Source: Planctomycetota bacterium (lineage in GTDB: Bacteria > Planctomycetota > UBA1135). Taken from it: a DNA stretch of 63,450 nucleotides. The translations under genes were made by a program, and so were the position numbers. The notes beneath the pieces were generated by a model. The model was not told where the DNA came from, searched no databases, and saw only the letters and a program-made list of their open reading frames with translations. Location: positions 1-63,450 of the forward strand of contig JASMKM010000079.1 of NCBI GenBank assembly GCA_030749235.1, given 5' to 3'. Positions 34,701 through 42,319 of the stretch are shown here, piece by piece. How positions within the stretch are numbered: the stretch's first letter is position 1; every line of letters starts with the position of its first letter.

Positions 34701-34878
34701 CTTCCTTGAGGAGTTGCCGCGCGGCCCGGAGGAATGGCAGTTCCCGGAAGTGATCCGTTCCAGCACCGACGAATGCCTGCAGAAGTTGTTCTCCTTCATG
34801 CGCCTCGGCGCCGACCTGGAACGGCGCGGCTTGGATCCGAGTTTCCTGTCGTCGCGCGGTGCGGTGCGCTACGACTAG
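31753..34878 (+). CDS. DinG-like XPD-family (SF2) DNA helicase with degenerate exonuclease domain
   Basis: A 1041-residue helicase. Helicase motifs: Walker A A-P-T-G-T-G-K-T near 334-341, a DEAH-type box F-D-E-C-D-H near 518, and motif VI F-R-Q-G-C-G-R-L-L-R near 952. Four cysteines sit where DinG and XPD bind a 4Fe-4S cluster (N-Y-I-C near 408, then N-C-C-R-G-R and N-R-C near 478-489). The first 150 residues (F-V-S-C-A-S-T-G-S-D-R-D-R-D) look like a DnaQ-type exonuclease whose D-x-E-T-T-G metal motif is lost. It probably unwinds R-loops or damaged DNA. E. coli DinG is about 700 residues, so this is a long form. Confidence 0.82.
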   Translation: MHPSLAPIFVSCASTGSDRDRDGIYFLEACTYLEGDGPATLIPTTEASPFEPGCSPASAPKSLADIGFTGEHLASLQSWREIIPNRLAALEGKRIVVGEDASGFLQRFQLLCPGATPPVVIDLVGLAAFLHPRRGTAGFDTLFRHYCGTEANRPRRSADIRRLLEALVRAHFERDSSLRQLFTRGLDDLITESGGEDAQVWDWLLVVRDLLDYPSRYSGGEDQDLFFVGLNDDCLSQDLEDAPMDADRILLDCDPRFLEDFRRDLLETDVMSSRCEEEAALSPDGHKRLQAFFDLVPKHFAKPNQDPVDRPGQRALAQEVSAVLGSNQFLLADAPTGTGKTLAYLAPLMLWSLENHVRVGVSTYTRALQEQAFFREIPRALELLEAAGVPHAELPKVSLLKGRANYICGRAILDAAPEPSAASIVARATWLRLALFYSEDPTADLDGFPLSPGLPAGNPMRQTRTAQRMVSLVRSLPNCCRGRAANRCGAGIRSMRAERSHVVVTNHAFVLARPEEFSHIVFDECDHLHEVALSARSFDIELDEVTKLAADLRTARGRDRAPLPMLKRLLSKLAAGDRNERLSAASKEAEEFTAALDAAAHDNTRELRDFEKFRKDEQGARTREEAAFMLHEYLDSGRGDTLITSLTALRVAVDGLDSALRTVIEELGDVHLRQARKLRWALRRPLELLAHWREGLELWLGGESGEGDFSEDLHFEVEFTGRRRPLLVLKWLLPQQWLGEVYFPSLRDAALVSATAHMRGGFKAMSGYLGLDLLAEDSVERIGTTVNGFQGPPSFEATSSLYCVPEDAPPYAYRGPNAEQWMEYVEDLLVFLAERTRGRILGLFTNRVLLMRVGERLAPIFRAMGLPFYYQGMPGYRKEEIMELFRAQEESVLFGLDTFWYGVDFPGPTCQYVVMPKLPYGAPDNYMFAQQARMGWGPHRHRIYLPKAIAMFRQGCGRLLRNEDDRGGVIILDRRVLDERHAAFLEELPRGPEEWQFPEVIRSSTDECLQKLFSFMRLGADLERRGLDPSFLSSRGAVRYD

Positions 34879-35022
34879 GCGCCCTGGCGAGCCTGCTGCG
34901 CTTGCCTCGCCTGTCTCTGCCCAGCAGCAATGCTATGCCCCGGCCCTTATGCAAGAGCAGCACGCGCACGCCGTCTTCCCTAGCTTCTGCCAATGGCTCC
35001 CCCACGCTGCTACCCTGCAGCC

Positions 35023-35670
35023 ATGGAGCTGACCGCCGAGAGCCCGCTGCAACTAGGTCACTTGATTCTCGACCTCGGGGAGTCCGGCAGTCGACATGCT
35101 CGGGACAGCGGCGAGGATTCGGTCGTGCCCTTGGCCGATGCCGCTGAGTTGATGCCGACTTGGACTCAGAGCGGCGCCCTGCTGGCCGCCCAAGCCATGG
35201 CGCCGGCCGCCGCCTTGCCAATGACCACCCGCCACCGCATGTCATTCCTCGGCATGGGGCCCGGCAGTGCACTCGCTGCCTACATCGCGACCTGCCTAGA
35301 AGCCGCCTATGTGGAAGTGGTCCTCCACCCTACGGAAATCGAGGTTTTTGACCACCTCGTGGCGCGACGCCAAAGCCCCACCGAAGTCCGCAAGTTGAAG
35401 CGCATCGAAGACGCCGTCGATGGTGCCTTCCATCACATGGTGGCGATGGGTTGCGATGGCATTGTTCCGGAGTCCATGGCCAACGCCGCTCCACTCGTCA
35501 GGCGCATGCGCCCGGAAGGTCAGCTATGCCTGTATGGTTTGCCTGCCGCAAAGCTCAACGATGTCTTCGATCGCTTAGCCAAGAAAGGCCTAGCCCTTCG
35601 TGCGATGGGCGTGCGTGGCGAGCTGGCTTTCCTTTCGGGGTCGCTGGAGCGGCAGAACCAGTTCGGCTGA
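35023..35670 (+). CDS. orphan Rossmann-like protein, apparently derived from an MDR dehydrogenase
   Basis: From ATG 35023 the product is 215 residues. The middle resembles the NAD(P)-binding half of medium-chain dehydrogenases: A-A-E-L-M-P-T-W-T-Q-S-G near 42, F-L-G-M-G-P-G-S-A-L-A-A near 78, a strand V-E-V-V near 102, M-R-P-E-G-Q-L-C-L-Y-G-L-P near 167 and L-A-L-R-A-M-G-V-R near 190. The N-terminal catalytic GroES-like domain with its zinc ligands is absent, so it is either a degraded dehydrogenase or a stand-alone fold with another job. The frame opens at 34993 but the ATG is more natural. Identification is tentative. Confidence 0.45.
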   Translation: MELTAESPLQLGHLILDLGESGSRHARDSGEDSVVPLADAAELMPTWTQSGALLAAQAMAPAAALPMTTRHRMSFLGMGPGSALAAYIATCLEAAYVEVVLHPTEIEVFDHLVARRQSPTEVRKLKRIEDAVDGAFHHMVAMGCDGIVPESMANAAPLVRRMRPEGQLCLYGLPAAKLNDVFDRLAKKGLALRAMGVRGELAFLSGSLERQNQFG

Positions 35671-35700
35671 TTACGGCCGGCTCGCTTTCCGACGCAGTTC

Positions 35701-37071
35701 CTATTCGGATTCGGCTTCGTCCTTATGCCGACGCTTAGCGACAGCCTTGCGGATCTCTTCCATGCGAGTCTTGATGCGTGCCTCCAATCCATATTCGGTC
35801 GGGAAGTAGTAACGCTTGTCGACCAGTGCATCGGGAAGGCAGGTCATACCAGTCATGGCGCCCTCCTCATCGTGGGCATATTTCTGGCCAACCGCCCATC
35901 CCTTGTCCTTCATCAACTGAGTCGGTGCATTGCGCAGGTGCATTGGCACCTCATGCGCATAACCAGAATCCAGTTCACGACTGATGGCCTTGTATGCCTT
36001 ATAGATAGCATTCGACTTGGGTGCGATTGCCAGATAGACCGCCACTTCGGCCAAGGCCAACTCGCCTTCGGGCCGCCCGAGGAAATGGAATGCATCGCGC
36101 GCAGCGACGGCAACCTTCAAGGCGTTGGGGTCGGCCATGCCGATGTCTTCCGACGCCATGCGTACCAAACGTCGAGCCAGGAACATTGGGTCCTCGCCGG
36201 ATTTCAACATGCGAATCAGCCAATAGAGACTGGCGTCGGCATCGGAACTGCGGATCGACTTGTGCAAGGCAGAGATTAAATCGTAATGCGATTCGCCGGA
36301 CTTGTCATACAGCAGGGCACGCCCGGCGAAAACCTGTTCCAGGATTTCATCGGTAATCGGGGCACCAACATCGCACCTGCGCACCGCCGCCTCTAGCGCC
36401 ACATAGGCGCGGCGACCATCACCGCTGGCATAGTCGGCGATGGCAGCGAGTTGTTCGTCGGTGGCGGTCACGCTGCGGGCACCGTAGCCGCGTTCTTTGT
36501 CGGCAAGCGCACGCTTCAGCAATACCACCAAAGATTCGGGGCCAATCGGTTCAAGCACATGTACGCTCAGTCGCGACAGCAGCGGACCGACCACCTCGAA
36601 GGACGGATTCTCGGTGGTGGCGCCGACCAAGGTGATGTCACCACTCTCGACAAAGGGCAGGAATGCATCCTGTTGCGCCTTGTTGAAGCGATGGATCTCG
36701 TCGATGAAGACCAAGGTCGGCTTGCCGGTGGCTTGGCGTAGACGTTGCGCATCCTGCATGGCGCCGCGCACTTCCTTGATACCGCTCAACACTGCCGAGA
36801 AGGTGCGGAACTCCAGGTCGGCGCGTGCGGCGAGCAGACGTGCCAAGGTAGTCTTGCCGGTGCCCGGCGGTCCCCAGAAAATCATTGAGCCCAGTTCGCC
36901 GCCTTTGAAGACTAATCGTAAAGCCCCACCTTCACCGACCAACTTCTCCTGACCGACAACCTCGTCAAGGGAGCGCGGTCGCATACGTTCCGCCAATGGT
37001 GCCGAAGCGGAAATCGCCTGTGCACTGGTTTGGGCTTCCGACGGCTGATGGTCGAAGAGGCTGTCGCTCAT
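35701..37071 (-). CDS. rarA: replication-associated recombination protein A (RarA/MgsA, AAA+ ATPase)
   Basis: RarA acts at stalled replication forks as a clamp-loader-like tetramer. The 456-residue protein has R-P-x-S-L-D-E-V-V-G-Q near 32-42, Walker A G-P-P-G-T-G-K-T near 67-74, Walker B F-I-D-E-I-H-R-F near 120, sensor 1 G-A-T-T-E-N-P-S near 149 and the MgsA C-terminal domain (I-S-A-L-H-K-S-I-R-S-S-D-x-D-A near 262, then M-H-L-R-N-A-P-T near 396). The start ATG overlaps the stop of the upstream methyltransferase (ATGA), so the two are co-translated. Confidence 0.95.
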   Translation of the reverse strand: MSDSLFDHQPSEAQTSAQAISASAPLAERMRPRSLDEVVGQEKLVGEGGALRLVFKGGELGSMIFWGPPGTGKTTLARLLAARADLEFRTFSAVLSGIKEVRGAMQDAQRLRQATGKPTLVFIDEIHRFNKAQQDAFLPFVESGDITLVGATTENPSFEVVGPLLSRLSVHVLEPIGPESLVVLLKRALADKERGYGARSVTATDEQLAAIADYASGDGRRAYVALEAAVRRCDVGAPITDEILEQVFAGRALLYDKSGESHYDLISALHKSIRSSDADASLYWLIRMLKSGEDPMFLARRLVRMASEDIGMADPNALKVAVAARDAFHFLGRPEGELALAEVAVYLAIAPKSNAIYKAYKAISRELDSGYAHEVPMHLRNAPTQLMKDKGWAVGQKYAHDEEGAMTGMTCLPDALVDKRYYFPTEYGLEARIKTRMEEIRKAVAKRRHKDEAESE

Positions 37072-37988
37072 GATGGTTCCTGCGAGCGATCCGGCTCTCG
37101 CCGGCCTTCCGTAATGGATTGTGATGCCTGCTCCATCGGCCGGCGAATCGAGGCCGCGATGACCGCGGCAGCGGTCGCCACATTCAACGACTCCACACCG
37201 CGTTCCAATGGGATACCGACGCTTCTGGTGCAGGCCTGAAGGAGTTGCTCCGACAAGCCACGTCCTTCCTCGCCCATCAATAAGCCGACGACCTCGGTGC
37301 GAATGGCCGCAGCAGTCGGATCCAGCGCTTCACCATTCGCTGCGGTAGCCCAAAGGTTTATGCCCCTTTCAGCGGCCATGGCAAGGAAGTCATCAACCTC
37401 CACCCTTTCGAAGACTGGCAAGCGAAAAGTGGTTCCAGATGCGCCGCGCAGAGCGCGCGGATGCCACGGTGAACCACCGCCTTTCAGGCAGAGCAAGCCA
37501 GCGGCACCAAAGCCGGCAGCGACGCGCACTAGAGCACCCAAGTTGCCGGGGTCCTGAACGCCACAGGAGATCATCCACCAGTCGCCAGGCTGGGATCGTC
37601 CAAATGCTTCGCGCCAATCACCGCTTGGCCGACTGGCCCATGCGAGCAGCTCGGGCGCGCCCTCGAAGCGACTCACTTCGGCGAGCAGAGATTCCTGGCA
37701 GACTGCGACCTCGATGCCAGCGGATTGTGCGCGCTGCAGCAAAGCATTGAAGGTGGAGCCATGTTCCCTGGTCGTAAGGTCGGCGGTTTCGTACTTGTGG
37801 TCTGCAAGCGCGTTGATCATTCGGTCGGAGACCACCACCCATGAGATTGCCACGTCGTTATCGAGCGCCTCCTCGAGTAGATGACGACCCTCCAATACAG
37901 TGGCGCCACGCTCCTTGCCTGCACGCAAGGCCCGCACCGCCTTCAATTTGGCGTTCTGCGCGGAACGGATAGGCTCACCGAAGTCCAT
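37068..37988 (-). CDS. SpoU/TrmH-family RNA 2'-O-methyltransferase
   Basis: ATG 37988 gives 306 residues; the longer open frame overlaps the divergent rsgA start and is not needed. An N-terminal substrate-binding domain (R-S-A-Q-N-A-K-L-K-A-V, then V-L-E-G-R-H-L-L-E-E-A near 32) precedes the knotted SPOUT domain with D-P-G-N-L-G-A-L-V-R near 146, A-S-G-T-T-F-R-L-P-V near 183, G-L-L-M-G-E-E-G-R-G-L near 235 and G-I-P-L-E-R-G-V-E-S-L-N near 256. It uses AdoMet to methylate 23S rRNA or a tRNA ribose; which is not readable. It is transcribed toward rarA. Confidence 0.88.
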   Translation of the reverse strand: MDFGEPIRSAQNAKLKAVRALRAGKERGATVLEGRHLLEEALDNDVAISWVVVSDRMINALADHKYETADLTTREHGSTFNALLQRAQSAGIEVAVCQESLLAEVSRFEGAPELLAWASRPSGDWREAFGRSQPGDWWMISCGVQDPGNLGALVRVAAGFGAAGLLCLKGGGSPWHPRALRGASGTTFRLPVFERVEVDDFLAMAAERGINLWATAANGEALDPTAAAIRTEVVGLLMGEEGRGLSEQLLQACTRSVGIPLERGVESLNVATAAAVIAASIRRPMEQASQSITEGRREPDRSQEPS

Positions 37989-37995
37989 GCGCAAT

Positions 37996-38020
37996 ATTCT
38001 ACGCCGCCACGGATTAGAAT
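37996..38020. promoter_or_regulatory. divergent TAGAAT promoter pair of the trmH-family gene and rsgA
   Basis: The 38-bp divergent gap holds one TAGAAT on each strand: minus 38001-37996, 7 nt before the methyltransferase ATG (37988), and plus 38015-38020, 6 nt before the rsgA ATG (38027). With initiation about 7 nt after a -10 box, both mRNAs would start at or next to A of the ATG, that is, leaderless. No Shine-Dalgarno fits in either gap. Confidence 0.55.
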
Positions 38021-38026
38021 GCGGCC

Positions 38027-39013
38027 ATGGAATCCAGCCACGCCCCATGCTCGAGTACCGCCTTGGTGGTGCGAGTGGATGCGCGGCAATGCGAAGTGCT
38101 GCTCGATGGCGAGGTGCGCGCGGCATTGTTGCGCGGGCGCCTGTTCGAGGAACGCGGCATCGACAAGTCGCCGGTGGCGGTCGGCGACCTGGTGACCATC
38201 TCCTACGAAAAAGACGATATCGCCATCGATGAGGTCCAGGAACGTCGCAATACCTTCGCTCGCCGCGTTGCCGGTGAGGATTATGACCTGCGCCAGATAT
38301 TGGCCACCAATGTTGACCAAGTCATCGTGGTGAATTCCGTGGGCGTGCCGCCCTTCTCGTCGATTGTCGCCGACCGTATTCTCACCACCTGCAGCTTTGC
38401 CGATATCCCTGCAATGTTGGTTTTGAACAAGATCGACAAGTCGAATCCTCGCAAGCTGGAACGCATCAGCGAGAGTTATCGCGATGCTGAGGTGCAGGTG
38501 CTACAGACTTCGGCCATCACCGGCGACGGCATGGATGGCCTGCTCAAGGTACTGCGCGACAAGACCAGCGTGCTTTATGGATTGAGTGGCGTCGGCAAGT
38601 CGACCTTGATGAACTACATCGATCCGGAGTTGAAGCTGGAAACACGAGAAGCTTCGAACTCCTTGCGCTCAGGACGTCACACCACAACCTATTCGCAATG
38701 GCTGCCCCTGGTCATCGGAGGCGCGGTAATCGATACCCCCGGTGTCCGCAAATTCCGTCCTTATGGCATTCCACCACATGAGCTGCGACTGCACTTCGCA
38801 GAGATGCGCGAAATGGGCGCCGCTTGCCGATTCCCCGCTTGCATGCATCGTGACGAACCGGATTGCGCGGTCATTGCCGCCCATGAGAGCGGTGAGCTTG
38901 CCAAGTCGCGCTATCGTTCTTACCTCGAGTTGCTTGAGGAATTAGAAAGCGTCTACGGCGGCACCGGCCGCAACGAGGTCAAGGACGGCCCGGATCATAA
39001 GGCGCGGCGGTAG
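38027..39013 (+). CDS. rsgA: ribosome small-subunit biogenesis GTPase RsgA
   Basis: RsgA is a circularly permuted GTPase that checks the late 30S subunit. The 328-residue protein runs OB-fold (about 12-75), then permuted GTPase motifs G4 L-N-K-I-D near 138, G5 T-S-A-I near 163, G1 G-L-S-G-V-G-K-S-T near 186, a switch with G-R-H-T-T near 216 and G3 D-T-P-G near 240. The C-terminal zinc knuckle is C-R-F-P-A-C-M-H-R-D-E-P-D-C near 268-281. The start codon is only 6 nt after a -10-like hexamer. Confidence 0.95.
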   Translation: MESSHAPCSSTALVVRVDARQCEVLLDGEVRAALLRGRLFEERGIDKSPVAVGDLVTISYEKDDIAIDEVQERRNTFARRVAGEDYDLRQILATNVDQVIVVNSVGVPPFSSIVADRILTTCSFADIPAMLVLNKIDKSNPRKLERISESYRDAEVQVLQTSAITGDGMDGLLKVLRDKTSVLYGLSGVGKSTLMNYIDPELKLETREASNSLRSGRHTTTYSQWLPLVIGGAVIDTPGVRKFRPYGIPPHELRLHFAEMREMGAACRFPACMHRDEPDCAVIAAHESGELAKSRYRSYLELLEELESVYGGTGRNEVKDGPDHKARR

Positions 39014-39090
39014 TGATTTAAGCCAACCCCTAGAATTCGCGGCCGCCTCTTGGAAGCTCTTGTCTAAGATCCTGCCTCTCGTCGGCAAGG

Positions 39091-39127
39091 CATAAGAAAA
39101 CAGCAGCGCGCACGAGGCACGCTGCTG
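39091..39127 (-). terminator. intrinsic terminator after ric
   Basis: The 8-bp stem CAGCAGCG/CGCTGCTG (39101-39108 and 39120-39127) is followed on the minus strand by TTTTCTT (39100-39094). It closes the folC-ispH-ric unit 42 nt after the ric stop. Confidence 0.7.
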
Positions 39128-39169
39128 TAGGGGTAGAACGGGAACCGCCCTTAGAGAATCGGTTCCGCC

Positions 39170-39883
39170 CTAAAGCGAGGCTTCCAGTTCCTTGGCCCTC
39201 GGGTGGAGGATGGAATTCTCCTTATGGATATGGCGATGGAGGTCATATTCCAAGGCCTCCAGACGCTCCATCATGGCGCGGAAACTGTTGCAGGCCTCTT
39301 CAGGAGGCGTGTAATCCGACGCCAGCTTGCGCATGGCACCAAGCACATGACCGGCGGAATCGTGCTCCATCTCCATCACGTGGATTGGGTTGCCCACGCT
39401 TCCGCAGTGGAAGCTTGGCTTCGATGCCGATCGCTCCAGCTCCCGGATCATTGGGAAGAGCACCTTCTCCTCCTTCTCGAGATGCGGCCCAAGCTCCATC
39501 ACCAGGTCGCGATAAAGGCGACGCAAGTCATTCAACCATTGGAATTTACGGCCGTGAACCCGGAATACCTTTTCGACCAGTTCAGCGAGCGGGGCGAGCT
39601 CTGCCTTTAGGTATTCATGATGAGTCGCTTCGAGGTGATCGACCAACTCCGTGAGGCTCATTGCACCACAATCCGGCTCATCACAGGGCTCGTTCGTGGC
39701 ATCGAACTCGGCCAAGGCGGCGAGGATGGCGTCTAAATCCTTGCCGTCGGCGGCGCTGGCATCTTCGTGGGTCTGGTTGCCACGGCAACAATAATCGACT
39801 CCAAACTTCTCGAAGACACGGGAGCGACCGGGCCTAGTGATGACTAGATCAGCGATAGAAACAGGAGAGGCCTTCTCTGACAT
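39170..39883 (-). CDS. ric: iron-sulfur cluster repair di-iron protein (RIC/ScdA/YtfE family)
   Basis: RIC proteins repair Fe-S clusters damaged by nitric oxide or oxidants with a hemerythrin-like di-iron centre. The 237 residues contain the ScdA N-terminal domain (R-V-F-E-K-F-G-V-D-Y-C-C-R-G near 22-35) and a four-helix bundle with the expected His/Glu ligands in T-H-H near 87, H-L-E-K-E-E near 134, M-E-M-E-H-D near 170 and H-I-H-K-E-N near 220. It lies 18 nt after ispH, whose product is a 4Fe-4S enzyme, so a protective partnership is plausible. An intrinsic terminator follows. Confidence 0.9.
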   Translation of the reverse strand: MSEKASPVSIADLVITRPGRSRVFEKFGVDYCCRGNQTHEDASAADGKDLDAILAALAEFDATNEPCDEPDCGAMSLTELVDHLEATHHEYLKAELAPLAELVEKVFRVHGRKFQWLNDLRRLYRDLVMELGPHLEKEEKVLFPMIRELERSASKPSFHCGSVGNPIHVMEMEHDSAGHVLGAMRKLASDYTPPEEACNSFRAMMERLEALEYDLHRHIHKENSILHPRAKELEASL

Positions 39884-39901
39884 AACAGAGGATATTAAGA
39901 C

Positions 39902-41065
39902 TTATTTTTCGGTTTTGGTAGGATTTTTTCCGACATAATCCACGAGGCTGTCGATGACCTCGCCCAACAATGCGTCCGGTGTACTTGCTCCGGCCGTAAA
40001 CGCCACTTTCAGCGGCCTGGTAGGCGGCAACCAACCCGTTTCCATGAGAACTTCGCCACTTTCACGGTGACGATGCTCCAACTGTTCACCCACGCAATGG
40101 GGCCCCTCGATGTGATAGGCGGGCACCCCCAGACGTCGGCCGACGCGAGCCAGATTCTTGGTGTTGGAGGAGTCATAGCCCCCCACCACCAGATAGACGT
40201 CGGGTTTGAGGGCAGCAACGGCAGCAGCGGCATCCTGATTGTCTTGGGTGGCGCGGCAGATCGTGTCGAAGTCGCGGAAGTTGTCCTCTAACTTGGCCGC
40301 GCCATCGCGCTTCTCTATGGCCCTCTTCAGGCGATCGCCGATGGCCCGCGATTCCGACGCCAACATGGTGGTCTGGTTAATCACGCCAAGGCGGATCAAG
40401 TCGCGCTGCACATCGATGCCTGGTGAGAAGGAACCCACGCGCAGGTTGTTGCGCAGGTAGTTGGCGTCGATCAGGCCCTCAAGGAATCCGGCCAAGACCT
40501 CGGCCTCTTCGATGGAATAGACCACGACATAATGCCCACCTTCGCTCTCAATCAGCGAACAGGTGGCCGCGGTCTCCTCATGCCCCACCGTGCCATGGAT
40601 GATGGTGGTGAAGCCTTCCTTCAGGTACTTAAGGGTGCGCTTATGCGGCTTGATCACCCACGGACAGGTGGTGTCGACCACCGTCACGCCGCGTTCGCGC
40701 AAGTAAGTCATGTCCTCGACGGTGGCGCTGAAGGCAGGAACAATCACCACATCGTTGGGATTGAGCTGCTCCCAAGCACCCTCCGCCGCATGAAGTCCAC
40801 GCAAGAAGCCGATACCTTTCTCGCGCAGGTCGGCGTTCACGCGCGGGTTGTGGATGATCGACGAGATCAGCCACATCGGACGGTCACCATGTTCGCGGCG
40901 CGCCTCCTCGACCATCGCCAAGGCGCGATCTACGCCCCAGCAGAAGCCCAGACTATTCGGCAACAACAACTCCAGCTCACCCACCGTCTTGCTGCCAAGC
41001 GCGCGCAACTCCTCTACCAACTCACTGCGGTAGGTCAAACGGACTTCGGTGTTATCGAACTTCAC
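39902..41065 (-). CDS. ispH: 4-hydroxy-3-methylbut-2-enyl diphosphate reductase, cyanobacterial/plant-type
   Basis: IspH carries out the last MEP-pathway step, reducing HMBPP to IPP and DMAPP with a 4Fe-4S cluster. At 387 residues it is longer than the 310-320 residue E. coli type and has the layout of plant and cyanobacterial enzymes (K-P-H-K-R-T-L after the second Cys, and an insert of about 40 residues near 185-225). Cluster cysteines: C42 (F-C-W-G-V-D-R), C134 (D-T-T-C-P-W-V) and C270 (D-T-I-C-R-A-T-Q). The GTG start at 41065 overlaps the folC stop (GTGA). Confidence 0.93.
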   Translation of the reverse strand: MKFDNTEVRLTYRSELVEELRALGSKTVGELELLLPNSLGFCWGVDRALAMVEEARREHGDRPMWLISSIIHNPRVNADLREKGIGFLRGLHAAEGAWEQLNPNDVVIVPAFSATVEDMTYLRERGVTVVDTTCPWVIKPHKRTLKYLKEGFTTIIHGTVGHEETAATCSLIESEGGHYVVVYSIEEAEVLAGFLEGLIDANYLRNNLRVGSFSPGIDVQRDLIRLGVINQTTMLASESRAIGDRLKRAIEKRDGAAKLEDNFRDFDTICRATQDNQDAAAAVAALKPDVYLVVGGYDSSNTKNLARVGRRLGVPAYHIEGPHCVGEQLEHRHRESGEVLMETGWLPPTRPLKVAFTAGASTPDALLGEVIDSLVDYVGKNPTKTEK

Positions 41066-42297
41066 GGATTGCTTGGGGCTTCGGTTTGTGGGCGCACCGC
41101 TCCGACCAGATAGGTGGAGCCGGTCACCAGGAGGACCTCGGGGTCAGCTGGCAGCGCTACCCCTTCTAGGGCAGTTGCGCCCAAACAGGCAGCAATTCTA
41201 ACCGGGTCAGCCGAGCGCGGATGGTCGCCAGCAGGGGCAGTCCACCACTGCTCACCAAGGGGATGCGGTCCGACTCGTTCGGAAAGCGAATCCGCCAATT
41301 CCTGCGGATCCTTGTCGTCTCGCAAGGCCAGGATGACGCCACGCTTTTGATTTGGATAAGAACGGCGGAAAGCCTGCAGCACCGAGGCTAGGGAGTTGGC
41401 CGAATGGGCTACATCGAGGATCACGCTACGGCCATCCGGAAGTAGGCGCCTCTCCCATCGCCCGGGCAGGGCCAAGGCACCTGGCTGTGGGGCCAGATTC
41501 CGCAAGAACTCGGCAGATTTGGCGAACGGCTTCGGCAAGGTGGCCAGCACCGCATCGGCCAAGGCGAAGTTATCGCGCATATGAGCTTGCGGGTGCTCGA
41601 ATCCAGCAGCGGCGGCAGCTCCCGTCGTTGGAATATGCAGATGGCCATCGCACAAGGCTGCCTGTTCGGACAACACCTTCATCGCGTTTTCAGGAATATT
41701 GCGACCGCACCACAGGGTGGCCTCGGGCTTGAAGATGCCTGCCTTCTCGAAGGCGATGCTGGCTAGATCCGGCCCCAGCACATCGACATGCTCCAATTCG
41801 ATCGAAGTCACCGCCGACGCCATCGGCTTGAGGATGTTGGTGGAATCAAATCGTCCACCCAAGCCGGTCTCTAGGATCATGATGTCGCAACCGCTGGCCT
41901 GGAATGTCAGGATGGCTGCGGCGGTGAGCAGGTCGAAGAAGGTTTCTTCTCCATCAGAAGCCTCCAAGACGGCTTGGAAGGCATCGGCCAGGTGCTCGTC
42001 AGGGGCGAAACTGCCATCCACCCGGATCCTTTCTCGCCAATCTGACAAGTGTGGAGACGTGTAAAGCCCGGTTCTGAAGCCGGCGGCGCGCAAACCACGC
42101 TCCAGGAAATGGCTGACGGTGCCCTTGCCCTTGGAGCCCGCCACGTGGATGGAAGGCACCGTCAGATGTGGGTTCTGGAGCCGCTCCAGCAGCCCGTGAA
42201 TGGTATCTAGGCGAAAACGCGCCGCCCGCGGCCGACGACAAGATTCATAGTCGGTGCGTGCGCACAGTTCAGTCCAGAGGCGAGCAAGCCGATTCAT
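41062..42297 (-). CDS. folC: bifunctional folylpolyglutamate/dihydrofolate synthase
   Basis: FolC adds glutamate to dihydropteroate and folates. The 411-residue Mur-ligase-fold protein has the P-loop V-A-G-S-K-G-K-G-T-V-S near 52-62, Y-T-S-P-H-L near 79, the E-T-G-L-G-G-R-F-D-S-T-N segment near 142-153, the E-H-V-D-V-L-G motif near 168 and the C-terminal L-D-V-A-H-S-A-N-S near 294 (usual D-G-A-H-N). It is the first gene of folC-ispH-ric, and its start codon overlaps that of a possible upstream-start form of the divergent Nudix-like gene. Confidence 0.92.
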   Translation of the reverse strand: MNRLARLWTELCARTDYESCRRPRAARFRLDTIHGLLERLQNPHLTVPSIHVAGSKGKGTVSHFLERGLRAAGFRTGLYTSPHLSDWRERIRVDGSFAPDEHLADAFQAVLEASDGEETFFDLLTAAAILTFQASGCDIMILETGLGGRFDSTNILKPMASAVTSIELEHVDVLGPDLASIAFEKAGIFKPEATLWCGRNIPENAMKVLSEQAALCDGHLHIPTTGAAAAAGFEHPQAHMRDNFALADAVLATLPKPFAKSAEFLRNLAPQPGALALPGRWERRLLPDGRSVILDVAHSANSLASVLQAFRRSYPNQKRGVILALRDDKDPQELADSLSERVGPHPLGEQWWTAPAGDHPRSADPVRIAACLGATALEGVALPADPEVLLVTGSTYLVGAVRPQTEAPSNP

Positions 42298-42319
42298 GAG
42301 TAGACCCTTTTGGGGAAGA

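Noticed and set aside
34879-35022. A coding-like stretch on the minus strand (V-R-V-L-L-L-H-K-G) between the helicase and the orphan gene
   Set aside because: Only about 20 residues look protein-like, with no start, family match or second fragment, so chance is the simpler explanation.
37989-38126. Extended N-terminus of the SpoU methyltransferase
   Set aside because: It would run through the divergent promoter and the rsgA start. The family N-terminus begins at ATG 37988.
39031-39036. TAGAAT after rsgA as a promoter of a small RNA
   Set aside because: No open frame follows, and the nearby hairpin lacks a plus-strand T run, so nothing supports a transcript.
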